64,000 bases of DNA from Pseudisothecium myosuroides. Lineage: Eukaryota; Streptophyta; Bryopsida; Hypnales; Lembophyllaceae. The notes under the pieces are model-generated. The model was not told where the DNA came from, did not search any database, and saw nothing but the letters and a program-made list of their open reading frames with translations. Numbering within the stretch: position 1 is the first letter of the stretch; every line of letters starts with the position of its first letter. This document shows positions 9,828 to 21,933 of this stretch, piece by piece. The translations under genes were made by a program, and so were the position numbers. The stretch lies in the NCBI GenBank assembly GCA_951799445.1, contig OX637293.1:15686001-15750000 (forward strand), read 5' to 3'.

Positions 9828-12800
9828 TCAAGGTGGAGGAAGAATAGAACTGGGACCTCCACTGCTGGTGGCTGCCATCAGAGCCGCTTCCAGTTGCCTG
9901 TTTCGTTCCTGCAGCTCCTGGTGAGATGATTGCAAAGTCTCGTACCGGCTTTGCACTTCAGCTCGGCCTGCTTGCGCATCTTGAATTTGCACTTGCAGGT
10001 CCTTGATGTAGATAATCGCGTCGCCCAGAATGGAAGCCTTATCGTTCTATTCATTGCAAGGAAACGATATGGAAGGTTAGTTCTTAAAACCATGGAATTG
10101 CGAACAAAAGCATCTGACCTCTGTGCAATTGATTTGTAAATCCTTTAAGGTATTTTCACCTAATTCTGTCTGACTGAATAAGCAATTAAGCACTGTTCCT
10201 ATTATTAGATTGTCTAATTTTTTTGTTGGATCTTCAAGTTGTTGGAAGTCAAATGAGTATTGTAGATTCTCTTTCACTCTTCTACATTTTTTGGATTCTG
10301 TGTGAGCTATGAATTTCCAAAGTGCTGAAAATAGGTGCACCCAAAAGTGAACTTATATGCTCATGAATGAGTAGAGGCAGTACATTTTAGGCAAGAATTT
10401 GTAGGGGGTGGGTTTTAGGAAGGGGTCACAATTAGGTGCAGTTACCTCAGTTGTTACCAAGAGAAAACAAAAAGCAACACACGTTAAATTCTGAGTTGTT
10501 TTGAAGTAGTATGTGGTTTATGTTAAGGTGAGGGCGAGAAGAGACGGGAAGTTCCAGAAAATCAGTTGAGATTTTTCACCTTCGAAATGATGGGCACTAG
10601 TTTCCTCAGGGCTGCAAAATTCTCCTTTTGCCTCTTCCTGCGATTTCTCTCTGACATCATGTGCTGCTTGGCTGCATCTTCATTGCCTAAACCTGGTGTG
10701 CCAACTCGTGTTCGTCCCCTCACTCTTGATGGCCTTGCCTGGACAAGAGGATCAATCACCATTGTGAGTTTCTTGCGGTGTTGAGGTACATGCTAATCAC
10801 TTCAAATTACATAACACTCTTCAATTTAATTCTCTTCTTCCCTTATGCTTATAAGATAGAAATCAAGCCGCTATCCAAGATTTTGTGATCCTCTGACAAT
10901 TTCCTTCTTTGACGCACTTCTGCCAATATATTGAGTCTATCATTTGAAAGCAAACTCATGGTTCTAAAGGTGTTACCGTACGTATTGGAATTACATGCCG
11001 CGTGGTTCTAAATTTGTCAAATCTGCCACATGATTTTAAAGTTTGCCTCACGATTGCTGATATCACTAGTTCACATTATTTATGATCTCGAGAGCTATTC
11101 CTCTTTAGTGCTGCGGCGAGAATAAAAGTCTGCAAGCCCAACATGCACTGTCTACACAAGGATTTTATGGAGAAAAGCTTGTAGCAATTATGTATTGCTG
11201 TTACCTGACCAAGTGGATCATGCGCTGGCATGTCCTCGGGGCTAGAGCTTGACGGCCCACGGTGAGGTCCTTCCCGGATGGGCACCGGAGCTTCCTGAAG
11301 GCTTTGATTGCGTGGTTGCAGATTGCGACATTGTCTCAGAATCTCGAAGCTACGACGCAGGAGCCCCTGGTTCTTACTTCTCTCCCCCCTTCGCAGGACG
11401 TGTGTAGGTCGCCATGCTTTGAATCCGGCAGAATCCAGCAGGTTCCTAGGCGGTTCCAGAGATGGGTCGATGTACGTGAACTGTGGCCATGACTCCTGAG
11501 AACCCAGCAAATATCTGATAGCTTGCTGAACGTCATGCAGCTGAGGTGCAGGACCTGGAAAACCTGTGGTGCCCACTTGCTGAAGTTCGGGACTATGCGG
11601 TGGTGTAATCCTGGTATCATCACCGAATTGAAATTTCCTCACTTGTTAGAACAAGTCATAGATTGCAGAGAAATAAATCCAACCAAATTAGGCTCACGTA
11701 AATTAAGAGACTATTCATCTCGAATTCCACTTCGAACTTCACTTCGAAATTGCACTAAAGAAGCACCTGAAATAGTGATAAAAACTTGATCTCATTAGAT
11801 TTGGAATATATACCCAAATTGATCTCTCCAAAGCTCTATAGTAAATCTACCCATAATTACACTCCTACATATTGGTTTAAATTCGTAAGGCTTACCTTCT
11901 TGCAGATGAGCTTGCATGGTTATGGGAGTTGAGGCGCTGGCTGGTGGAGGGTGCCATGAAGGAGATGTTCTGCTCCGGGGAGTCCACAGAAAGCCTGACG
12001 GAGGTATCTTCCAGGCTGCTCAAACTGGAAGAAGTGGTGCCGGATGGGGATCTGTAGTGAAACCTCCTCAAGGCTTGATAACTCGCCGCAGAAACTGGTA
12101 AAGCCAGGGAATTCGGTGATTGAAGCAAGTCAGTAGGCCGTGATGTTGTGGCCGATGATATCCACGTTGGCTCCGTGGGAACACTGCTGGTAATCCCTAA
12201 TTCTTCGTCCTCATTCGGGTGTTGCAAATACATGTCCTCGATGCTCAAGCTTGGCGTTCTGTGGCAAACACGAAGAGGAACCGATTAGTTCTGACTTAAA
12301 CTTTGGTTTGATCCTGCCTCAGAGAATTACCATAGAATTTGAAACTTGGAGAGCACTTGTGATGACAATTTGAAAATGTATCAGTGGAATGCTCGTAGGG
12401 ATATTTACGGGGGGGTTCACCAAAATTAGATTGCTTCATGAATTTTTAGACATCACTACAAAATAATCTTATCCTTGACGTATGAAGTCTAATATGGTCG
12501 CAGTGACCATACGTAAACCTACCCTGTGATGCGTAGAGAAGCCTTCCGATGAGTTCATTGTGAATAAAGAGAGATCTACCTCTGGAGCATTGGAAATTAA
12601 GATTCTCTTTAAGAAGTCTTATAATCCTGAAACAGTCGAATTATAATGGAAATCTGGTGTTCGTTAAATTAGTTACAACTATGAAGATTGAAGAAGAAAA
12701 TATGTAGCTGGAAATGTTACGTTGCAGTACCTTCTTGTCTGCTCGTTGAGTTCAAAGTCTTGGTTCAGAAGTCCGTGCGACTCATGGCTCAACAATGGAG

Positions 12801-14509
12801 CAAGAGGCGATTGAGAAACATGTGGAGGAGCTTGGGCATGCCCAAGCGCTGGCAATATGTGTCCCCACATGTAGTCACGGATTCCGTTCATGAAATTCAT
12901 ATTCTCAGCCAGCTGTGATTTTACATGACACTTAAATATGAGAATTCAAGGATCCGTCAACTTAAAATTCCCATGCTGCTAGACGATTGAAGTGATCTCA
13001 AAGGGGATCATACTCTACAGATTGTACAGATTTTGTACAAATTGTACAGAAAACAAAAAGCAGAAAATTTTTGTTGTGACGCTAATTTGCAGGTGCCCTC
13101 ATTAGTGGGATAAATCAGTGTAGAGATATACAATTTCAACCAAAAATCCACAAAATACTCAAGCAAATATATTCAGGAAAGTACAGAAAATCAGGTATGT
13201 GCTTACACTTGCAGAAGTGCCAAGCTCCAGCACGGTCTCTGCCGAAAAAATGTATACCGCAGTCTGTGTACAGAAAATTAAGATTATTAGCGCTCTATCA
13301 ATTACTGTACAGTAGAAGGAATGATGAAACCCTGCCACCAAGTTTTCTAAAATAAGGAAAGGGAGTGACAAATTGTGTCAAATTGTAAAGTAGAGTCCAA
13401 CAACTGATTCTGATCAGAAGATAAGTTTGACTCCGCACCTCAATTCTCGCGTGTTCCAAAATTCTGGCTTGCACTTCGGATCCTGCAGAGAGGCGCACCG
13501 ATGGCCCATTCTTCCAGATGTTCCTCTGTTCTGCAAATGCCTCGCCTACAGACCTGCAAATTCGCATATGAGACATTTTATCCGGCAACATCAATGTTTA
13601 GGTAGATTGAACTTACAATACTCATATGTACTTTAAACCCTAAACCCTAAACATCAAAGCTTGTAACATCAAAGCTTGTGTTGGTTTTAGGTCAATCACA
13701 GATCAAATTTTTAAATCTTCGTAATTTTTGCTCTTAAAATCCAAATGGATTTTACTGTGGTGCGTTGGAATCCTCTTTCAAAATGCTAACAAGACCAATA
13801 AAAATTTGGACAGGCTCGTAACAGGAACTGTACTCAGTGTGGTTTTAGGTTTTCCTACTTTCAAATGTGAAAATGACACAGCAGGATCTTACCCTCGGCC
13901 TGGAGTGAAGGTGCAGGTCTTTTGCATATTGAAAAGTTGTATACTCCAAACTGCTGCGTTGCCCTGGGCAGGTGAATTGCCCGTGAAGTGCCCCCCTGTC
14001 CATTCCAGGCTCCTGAACAAAATGTGCAACATTCAGTACTCAAATTTTTAGCCCTGCTTCCAAACCGTACAGAGCATTGAGAAAAAGTTTCCTAAGCAGC
14101 AACGCAATTCGCATCTGAGGTCGTAGATCCACCAGTACAAATAGAATCTATGCACTAATTATTCTCGAAAAATTCTCCAAATTTTTTGTCCCTTTTGAGT
14201 TGAATAGCTCTACTTTGAAGGGTCAAGAGGCGATTCTTTACATTAGAAGACTGCTTACATAGTTCTGAAGTTTATTGATCACTGATGTAATAAGAGATCA
14301 AATTTAAAGGCTTTGGATCGAATTGATTCCTTCTTTTTTTTACTTGGAAGGGGAGTGGGAAGGGTTAACCTTGACTGGGGATTGAAAGACCAAAGAGCCA
14401 CGTAGGACCAGCCCAGGTGCTCCAATAAACTGAGCAGCTTCTTCTGCACATGCTGAATATCAACTTGGCGGGACGGCCCTGGGTTGCCACTGCTGGTTCC
14501 GTAACTCAT
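9828..14509 (-). CDS. bHLH transcription factor with MYC-type N domain (9 exons)
   Basis: Exons in order of translation are 14509-14370, 14012-13893, 13553-13439, 13263-13207, 12912-12731, 12258-11896, 11637-11205, 10738-10580 and 10046-9828. All introns are GT-AG and every phase fits, giving 1788 nt and 595 aa. Residues about 15-165 match the bHLH-MYC_N domain of plant MYC/GL3/TT8-type regulators (VQKKLLSLLEHLGWSYVALW, then GEAFAEQRNIWKNG). A serine- and proline-rich middle follows. The bHLH is at about 492-541 and keeps His496, Glu500 and Arg504, the set that reads a CACGTG/E-box; helix 2 reads NDKASILGDAIIYIKDLQ. A coiled coil runs to about 583. The C-terminal part is short (72 aa in the last exon), so a full ACT-like domain seems absent. 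The product should act in the nucleus as a dimer, perhaps with R2R3-MYB partners if it belongs to group IIIf, which I infer only. ATG 14509 is the first in frame after upstream stops. Confidence 0.88.
13632..13680. repeat. Telomere-like motif and 15-bp tandem repeat in bHLH intron 2
   Basis: TTTAAACCCTAAACCCTAAA begins at 13632, two and a half units of the plant telomere sequence. It is followed by two copies of ACATCAAAGCTTGT with 15-bp spacing. Both lie in the second intron of the bHLH gene. Telo-box motifs of this kind are known in plant promoters and introns; this may be regulatory or a scar of break repair. Confidence 0.7.
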
Positions 14510-15880
14510 TTTCCAAGTGATGAGCTTATGAAATCCCAGTCTCCAAGTAATGAATTTACAAGCCGAATTGATTGTATGCTCTTGGAAATCTGGCAGTACT
14601 CTCAATCTGAACCTGACCACTTCTACGTTATTTTGACCTAACAGAGAAACAGAGAGTCTTTTGATCACTTCGGGAATTGGGAACCCAAAGCCTCACGCAA
14701 ACGAGCAGTGAAGCTGCATTGTCAGCTACTGCCCTCCACTCACTTCTCGGATCTAGCTTGAGAATTCAGTACCTAGTTACCGTTTGATGAATTAAACTTC
14801 GACAAATGCACCGTGGAAAGGCTGGAATTCATCAATTCCGCACTCAATGTAAGCGCTAGCATAGCAGTCACGCTCGCAATCCTCAGTTTTCACCAAAACC
14901 AGACCCCCAAAACTACCACTCGGACTCACTTCCCAAGGTGCTAACTCAACTCATAGCGCAAAATTCAACACCTAAAACTCACCTGGATCGACTCAACTCT
15001 CCCAAAATGGCTTAACTAGTACACTCGCGATTCAGTCTACAACGTCTTTCTAAACCGGGTTGATCGATAGATTTAATTGCGACCCAAACTCCTTCTTCTC
15101 TACTGGCTCGATTGTTTCAACTGCAACCAAAACTCGACCACCCAAAGAGCTCTAGAACGTGCAGTTCGATCGATCACACACTCGAAACCACGAAGCTTTA
15201 ATTTCGCAACGTAAAAACAAAATTGTTGTGACTGTTTCAGAAAAAAACCAACAGACGAGGATTGAAGCTCAAGACAGAGCTTGTTGTAGCTAGTGAGCCC
15301 AAGCTTTGAGAGAGCCCTTGGAAGCGCGACCCTTGTTCCTATTACTTCGTGTCCAGGTGGAAGTTCCAGGGCGTCTAGTGCCCGGTCTGGTGGTTTTAGA
15401 GGGAGATCCAAATTTGTAAATTCCAATAGCGCACGTTTTCTGCTTTTGCGCTCGTTCCCACTGGCATGTGATATTCTGTGTGGCCTTCAAACAACGAAAC
15501 ACCCGGAGGCGGGCCCAGGACCATTCTTTGGCACTGTAGACACTGCTCTCTGCGTATCAGAAGTGGCGGTATCAGGAAAAAGGAAGACTGGAAAGGGCTT
15601 TGACTGCTCTTGACGCTCTTGACGAAACCTCGACGTGTTGCCGTTTCGTCTCGCCGTGTTGAATCCTTGAAAGGCGCTGCTGCTGTAGCGAGCTGAGCTC
15701 GTAGGCTTCGATATTTGGAGCTCACTGCCTGGTCCCGTCGTTGACTGCGTGGTTTTCGCGGGGTGGGGTGGATCAGTGGATTACGTTCTATTCGTGTCCT
15801 TCGAGCCCGGCTTCCGGCTTCCCAGGCGGTTTGGTTTTCCTCACGTGGGTAAAAAACGGACTCGGATTTCACAAACACTG
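14510..15880 (-). promoter_or_regulatory. Upstream region of the bHLH gene
   Basis: Intergenic DNA upstream of the bHLH start. The part from about 15300 to 15850 is richer in G+C than its surroundings, as often seen near plant transcription starts. I could not fix a TATA box or start site, and 5' UTR exons are possible. Open frames here (for example 15396-15878 minus) show no domain and no splice phase that joins the bHLH exon 1 frame. Confidence 0.35.
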
Positions 15881-15894
15881 TTAACTCTTAAAGT

Positions 15895-16115
15895 TTGTTG
15901 CAGACGTTTTTTGTCAGGTGATGACAAAGAATTGTACTATATGTTGGACAAAAGTGCAACTATTCATCTTTGGAATTTTGTGTGAAAGGGAGAGATAGTC
16001 TTATGCAGTAGTTTGACTTCCAATGAGTGCTTTTGCATTGTTTTTGGAGCCAATGATTCACACATGGTACAAAAAGGGATGTTTTGGCCATGGTTACAAC
16101 TTACAAGCCCCTCCT
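15895..16115 (-). mobile_element. Copy of the CCCTTGAA-type TTAA element, diverged
   Basis: Read on the minus strand, about 15930-16110 matches 47006-47226 and 47264-47485: shared blocks include CACTCATTGGAAGTCAAACT and AATTCCAAAGATGAATAGTT. TTAA stands at 16116-16119 on the right; the left boundary is only approximate. Related stretches also occur at 45602-45800 and 45961-46090. Confidence 0.55.
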
Positions 16116-16119
16116 TTAA

Positions 16120-16509
16120 GAGCATCGTCACGGCTAAGTACTCGCTAAAGGCACTGACACCGGGCAATGGGCGGGCCGTGGCTTGGAAATTGCCCCACGG
16201 CACGCCCGCCAAGGGCAAAAATATGCTCGGCCACTTCCAAAAATGAAGAAGGCACGAGCAAATGAAGACTCTTGAACGCGGCTCACCAAGCTATAAAATA
16301 ATCTTTTGAATCCCACCTTTTGAAAGCTTATCTTCAAAAGTCAAAGAGATTCTTCTTAAAACAATAAAATAATAAGTATGGTGCACTTTTTGGCCACTTT
16401 GCGAGTGTTGCCGTGGGGTCGTGACTCTTCAATCGAAATGACGTCACGCCAACCAACAAAAATTCCTTGATTGGTGCCCTCTTTCCACGGCTTCGTTGTG
16501 GAGATGCTC
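16120..16509. mobile_element. GAGCATC MITE, copy 1 (TAA target site)
   Basis: The element begins GAGCATCGTCACGG and ends GTGGAGATGCTC, with TAA directly outside both ends (16117-16119 and 16510-16512). Three-base TAA/TTA duplications and GC-leaning ends are typical of PIF/Harbinger-related (Tourist) MITEs. A larger relative with the same ends and TSD lies at 29987-31317. A lone end (GGGGATGCTC) near 16640 looks like another fragment. Confidence 0.75.
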
Positions 16510-16794
16510 TAAGGGTTGAAAGCAGTCCCATAGCAACTAGCTAGACTAGCACTTTAAATGTTCTGGACCATTGATTTCATCTTACAAAGAATTATCCTCT
16601 GTTGATTTGCTTGACCGTGTTACTTGAGCGAGTTGCTATGGGGATGCTCTGACCATATTAAATCATTTCCTCTTGGAAGAGGGACAATGCCTCCTTATAT
16701 GCATACTTGGAAGTAAATTTAGTTAGAGTTAGTACTAGTGTGCCTCTAGCATTGCCATAGTCAAATTAAAAGTAAAAATAATTTCTAATTTTTT

Positions 16795-17362
16795 AATTTG
16801 TAAAAACTTCAAAATTCAATATCTTTCATACCATAGGTTCAAATGCCACAAAACACAACCGGTGCATCCATCTAGGCAGAGAGCTTTCTAACAGTACTAG
16901 TCAAGAATGTGACCAAAGGATGTACGGTTCATGAGATCTCAATGTAAAAACAAAACAAAACAAACAACCTCATTTAAAGTAAAGACCAATTGCCACAATA
17001 TAATCTAATATTAAAAAAAAAATTATTTCATAAAACTTCAAAATTGAATATATTTTCTCCCAAAAATCAAAACACCAGAAAACAAAGTTCATTCACTCCT
17101 CCTTGTAGAGACCTTTCTAATGGTATCAAGAATGCAACCATGTGTGCATGGTACAAAAGATATATAATTTAGAATAATTTAAGCTCCAAAAATAACTTTA
17201 AAATCCATAACTTTCACACAATAGGTCCAAACGTCACGAAACAAAGTATGTGCATTCTTTCTTGTAGAGTGCTTTTTGACGATACTAAGAACATGACCAA
17301 GGGACGTACGATTCCAAAGATCTCACCATAAGAAACAAAACAAAACAAACAGCCTCATTTAA
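16795..17362. repeat. Three degenerate tandem units of about 190 bp
   Basis: Units starting near 16800, 17028 and 17200 share a common order: AAAACTTCAAAATTSAATAT-like start, a CACRAAACAMA-type block, CTTGTAGAG or similar, then CAAGAATGYRACCA, and (in units 1 and 3) GAAACAAAACAAAACAAAC-like tail with CCTCATTTAAA. Divergence is high, so this is old. No coding frame is conserved. Confidence 0.6.
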
Positions 17363-17594
17363 AATATAGATTTGCAGAGAATCATTGACTCACTAGGAAG
17401 TTGCATCACTAGTATCATTGCTGAGTAGAAAGATGCAAGAGAGTCATTAGCTGAGTAGAAAGTTGTCATGTTGGAGCTCCTACTTTCTGTGGAATCAACG
17501 TTGCTCTGGATTGTGAAATTTGTGACTTCTTAAAGATCATTTGAGGTTTTTTATTCCAAATATAGATTCAAAATTTACAAAATTTTATCATCTA

Positions 17595-17596
<2 letters not shown>

Positions 17597-17682
<86 letters not shown>
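17597..17682. repeat. (AT)n microsatellite followed by poly-T
   Basis: About 29 AT units are followed by a run of about 27 T. This is simple sequence and probably length-variable. Confidence 0.95.
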
Positions 17683-17767
17683 CTGACAAAAAAAATTTAG
17701 AGCAAAGCTCCAAAGCTTCTTAGTAGGACTATTTTGATTTGTCCTACTAGTGCAGTGTGGGATTTAA

Positions 17768-18649
17768 CCCCTAATTTATTGTGGTGTTTTGGAAGCCCAA
17801 ATTACTTCAAAATACTTGTACCTAAAGCAAGCCAAGCTAAAATCTTCATCTGTAATTATTCTCTACCAAATTCAACTATAGGATCTTTTAATTAACTTGT
17901 TCAAGTACATCCTCCCAAAATTTAAAAGTGAAAATATTCACCACCGATTGCAAATGCAATGTGCCTAAACTTTCAAAAGTAATTTTTTTTAGCCCTTCCT
18001 AAAGGTACTAAATTTGTCTTTCAACATTTTAAGGAAAAAACAAAAATGTATGTCTCATAAAATGTGCAATTTAGTCAATATGTCATATGTGGAAAAATGG
18101 ATTGAAAATATATATAAAAAATTTAACCAATTATTTTTTCATATTCATCATTAAAAAAAATTGTAATGTGGAAGGTAGTATTGAAGGAAAAAAAAATATT
18201 GAAATAATAAAATCTATTATAAAGAATTATATATTTCTATTTATTTGAAATTTTTTAAAATTGAATGCAAAAGATGACTTCATATTTTTTTTTTCTGCCT
18301 TTATTGCCCGCAAAATAAACTCCTCATAACTTTTACCTCATTATTTGGAATTGGATGGTTCAAATATTTGATTAGGTATTTTTGAATATGTATGTATCTA
18401 TACACTCCAAAAAAATTAATTAATCTTTCTTTAGAATATACTTTTAGCTACCATTTTTGACACTAAAATAAAAAAAACTTGTAAATTTTGCAATATTTAT
18501 CATAATGACGCAAAACAAAGATTTACAAGTAGACTAGAATGATTGGCATCCATTCTAAGAAATTTATGCAAAAATTTCATATTTTGAAGTCAACAAATCC
18601 TACACGATTTCTCAAAACCCCCAAATGGGCTCCTTAGTCCTCTTAGGGA
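17768..18649 (+). mobile_element. Possible diverged TTAA-flanked element
   Basis: The segment starts CCCCTAATTT after TTAA (17764-17767) and ends CTCTTAGGGA before TTAA (18650-18653). Its right end, CCCAAATGGG then CTCCTTAGTCC, resembles the right end at 19764-19793 (CCCAAGTGGG then CTTTTTAGAC). Size and layout fit the main family, but internal similarity is too low to be sure. Confidence 0.3.
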
Positions 18650-18689
18650 TTAAAAAATTATAAAGTAGAAGGTGGTACTCTCAAAGTCC

Positions 18690-19773
18690 AAAGTGGGTGA
18701 TTGCAAGAAAGACCGACTGTTTTTTGTCACACTTAGGTAGAACAAGGTTGTCCTCTACTATAACTTTTGAATTATAAACCCAATGCCAAAAACAAAACAA
18801 AACAATTTCTACATATTTTGATTGTAATTGTATTCTTTACTTTTATTAAATTTAAAAAAATCACTTAATATTTAAAATTCAATTTCTCTAATTTATCACA
18901 CTTTTGAATTTAGGGGGTTTGAATACCATTGAGCAGCTTAATTTAATGATTTTCAGTTGAAATTTTCACAATACATTCCTCTAGTAGGCAGACATGTTCC
19001 TACTAAAGGGCATCTAAAAATACATTATTTTATGTCCTCTACGTTTGTGCAAAGAGGCCTCCCTTGCACACACACTTGTGAACAATAGAAATGGTTTTGA
19101 CCTCATTTTTTGGGTTGAAATTCATCACTAGGAAGTCCTCCCAAATGTTTTAGTTTTAGTTTTTTTAATAATTTTTTTTTCTATTTATCACAAATTAAAA
19201 CGTCAAAGTATGTATTTTTTGGGACATATTCTCAAACATATTCTGGCAAAAAAATACATACTTTGACATTTTAATTTGTAATAAATAGGAAAAAAAATTA
19301 TTAAAAAAATTAAAAATAGAAGAATTGGGAGGACTTCCTAGTGATGAGTTTCAACCAAAAAAATGAGGTCAAAACCATTTCTATTGTTTAGAAGTGCGCC
19401 CGCAAGAGAGGCCTCAGTGCACAAACGTAGAGGACATAAATTAATGTATTTTTAGATGCCCTTTGGTAGGAATTTTTCTTCCTACTAGAGGAATGTACCA
19501 TAGAAATTTCAATTGAAAATCATTAATTTAAACCGCTCATTAGTATTCAAAACCCCTAAACTCAAAAATGTGACAAATTAGAGAAATTGAATTTTAAATA
19601 TTAAATGATTTTTTTTTTTAATTTTGAAAAATAAGGGATACAATAACAATCAAGATATCTAAAAAAAAAAATTTTGACATTGGGTTCATAATTCAAAAGT
19701 TATAGCAGAAGACATTCCAGTTTTGTTAATGTGTGACAAAATCAGTCGGTCTTTCTTGCAATCACCCAAGTGG
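18690..19773. repeat. Large inverted repeat, arms of about 530 bp
   Basis: The arms meet near 19230. Pairs include GATTGCAAGAAAGACCGACT (about 18699) with its complement near 19744, CATTTCTATTGTT-type blocks near 19085 and 19377, and TATGTATTTTTT with AAAAAAATACATA at the centre. Similarity holds along the whole length with scattered substitutions and small indels. The right flank ends in TTAA (19794-19797). A transcript across it would form a long hairpin. Confidence 0.85.
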
Positions 19774-20202
19774 GCTTTTTAGACAATTAGGAGTTAAAAA
19801 AGTCACACTATTTTGAATGAATTCAAGTTGATTTATAATTGTAAAGTATTAATTTTTTACAAGAATATAATTTTATAATGACACTAATTTTCCTCCTTCA
19901 CTTGTGACACTATTAGGACAAATGAATGTACTATGAGAAGGACTAGTTTGAGTGTGGCAAATAACTTCAAATAAGGGCTCTAACTAGGCAAGCTCATCTA
20001 TCTTGCTTCTTGTGAAGGCATAAATCTTACAGGGTTAGATGAACAAATATCATAATATATGAAGAAAGAGGAACATGAGTTTTACAGTACATGAATGGAA
20101 AGTTTGTTGGAGTAGTTCTATTATCTATGTCATATAGATAAGCATTGTTGGTCATTTTCTATCATTACATAATATTGAAAATCACTAAATATTTGCATTT
20201 AA

Positions 20203-20788
20203 CCCCTAAAGGACCGAATGACCGTTGAACGTACGCAGGTGATCTTGGGTAGGTTCCTATGAAGTCAATTTTGGTCGGATCTTTACTAAATTTTCACACA
20301 AGGTGCAAATATGTACCCCCGTATTGAAAATCTAATTTTATTTCCAATCGGGTGTCCAAATCAAAAGTTATGTTGCCCTAAACTTTTTGGGCAGCCCGAG
20401 CAATCTGGGAATATTTTTGGAATCTTTTGCAAAAAAGCTCATCAATTTTTGAAATTTGGCATGCATGTAACTTACATGATACAAGATGCAAATGTCAAAA
20501 AAAAATAAGTATGCTTAGTGTAAAAATCTCACTCTAGGAGGAGTAAAGTCCGTTGGCCCTATCGGGCGAGGTTAAAAAAAACTTTTTCTTCTAACTTCAA
20601 ATGTTATAATCTTTCAATCCATGCAATCAAAGTTTTTGAAATTTTTTCCACACATTCCCATAGTAGTCTAGTACAAATTTGCATGGTTGAATTTTGAAGA
20701 AAACCTTTTTTTTCTTTTTTTTTGACTACCCTAAAAAGTGTGAGTTTTTCATAATTTCTTCCTGAAACATGCTTTAGGGCTTTAGGGG
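20203..20788 (-). mobile_element. TTAA element, main family, shortened copy G
   Basis: Ends CCCCTAAAGGACC and GGGCTTTAGGGG are flanked by TTAA (20199-20202 and 20789-20792). The order of internal blocks (GGTAGGTTCCTATG, AATCGGGTGTCC, AAAAGTTATG, GGGCAGCCCGAGCA) matches the inverted copy at 53941. At 586 bp it lacks part of the interior. It carries no protein-coding capacity. Confidence 0.75.
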
Positions 20789-21055
20789 TTAATGTTGACT
20801 ATGGCCCTACTTGAAGGGCCATAGAATATGAGGTTGGTGCTTCATATGTAGGCCACATTAGCAACCAAGGCTTACTAGCAATCAAAGGAGTAGGTGAGAT
20901 GTATGTTTATAAGATGGGAAGCCAATACACTATCATAGTATTATTAGGAAGATCTTTGTGTACCCTTAGTTTGATTCTCCAATTCAAGTACAAGGATAAT
21001 TGGCATTTGTGATAATGGAGGAATTGCAAGTACAAGGAATCTACTACTACTTTAA

Positions 21056-21929
21056 CTTCTAAAGTCCCAAGGCCATTTGTTTGTCAAAAAACACTCAAAA
21101 CTATCATATCCAACGCAAAGAGCAAAAACATTAAATATAGATATTTTTTTCATATCCAACAATAGGACCTTGTCTTGGACCTTGTACTAGACTAGTATCA
21201 TAATATGTTGAAGAAATTTCAAAAACTTTGACTATATAATTTGCAAGGTATAAGTGTTTAAAAGTGAAAAAAATAAGTTTTTTTACACCTTACAATACTA
21301 GATTATTAGACATTTGAATCCCCTTAACTTAAAATTTTTGCACTATAAGTTTTGAATTCAATTTTTTTATATTAGAAAATTGAATTGAGGGTTTGGATTT
21401 AAGAATTTCAAAACAAAAACCTTGAATTTCATTTGCCAAAAAATTGTTTAGTGGAAAAAATTTACCAAACAAAAGAAAATCTAAACCATTAACAGTTGTT
21501 AAGATGGAAGTGAAATACACTAATCCCAATGTTAAAGATTGTTATAGCAAGAAATTAGATTTTTTTTTAAATTGTGAAAATTGAGTTTAAAAACATATTC
21601 AATACAATATTTTTGCAAGAAAATGCTTTGATTTTCCATAAATCAAGATGCTTCATTACATCACCTATCCAAATGGAGTGAACAAATTCTTCAGTCTATA
21701 TAGACAAAAATATAATCTATAAGATTGTTTTTTTTAAATTCTAAGTTAGTTTTCTTTACTTGTCCATTCTTGATTATTTTGAGCTTTGTGTGGCATAACT
21801 TAAATAAAACTATATCTCAAAAAACTAACATGATTTCTTATCTTGAAAAAAGTGTCAAAAAATTGTGCCAAAAATTGACACTATAGGAACTTGCCCAAAC
21901 CTTTAAATGGACATTTGGGATCTTAGAAA
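21056..21929 (+). mobile_element. TTAA element, main family, worn copy H
   Basis: The segment follows the family order throughout, from a start reading CTTCTAAAGTCCCAAGGCC and TTGTCAAAAAACACTCAAAA to an end reading TAGGAACTTGCCC and TTAGAAA. It is flanked by TTAA (21052-21055 and 21930-21933). The terminal bases have drifted from the consensus, so the copy is old. Near the right end CCCAAA and TTTGGG form a hairpin. Confidence 0.65.
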
Positions 21930-21933
21930 TTAA

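Noticed and set aside
14510..14668. Extension of bHLH exon 1 upstream of ATG 14509
   Set aside because: The frame stays open but contains no ATG, only a GTG, so it is not a start for a nuclear plant gene.
16795..17362. CRISPR-like or satellite array
   Set aside because: Only three long, strongly diverged units with no spacer pattern; a eukaryotic tandem repeat.
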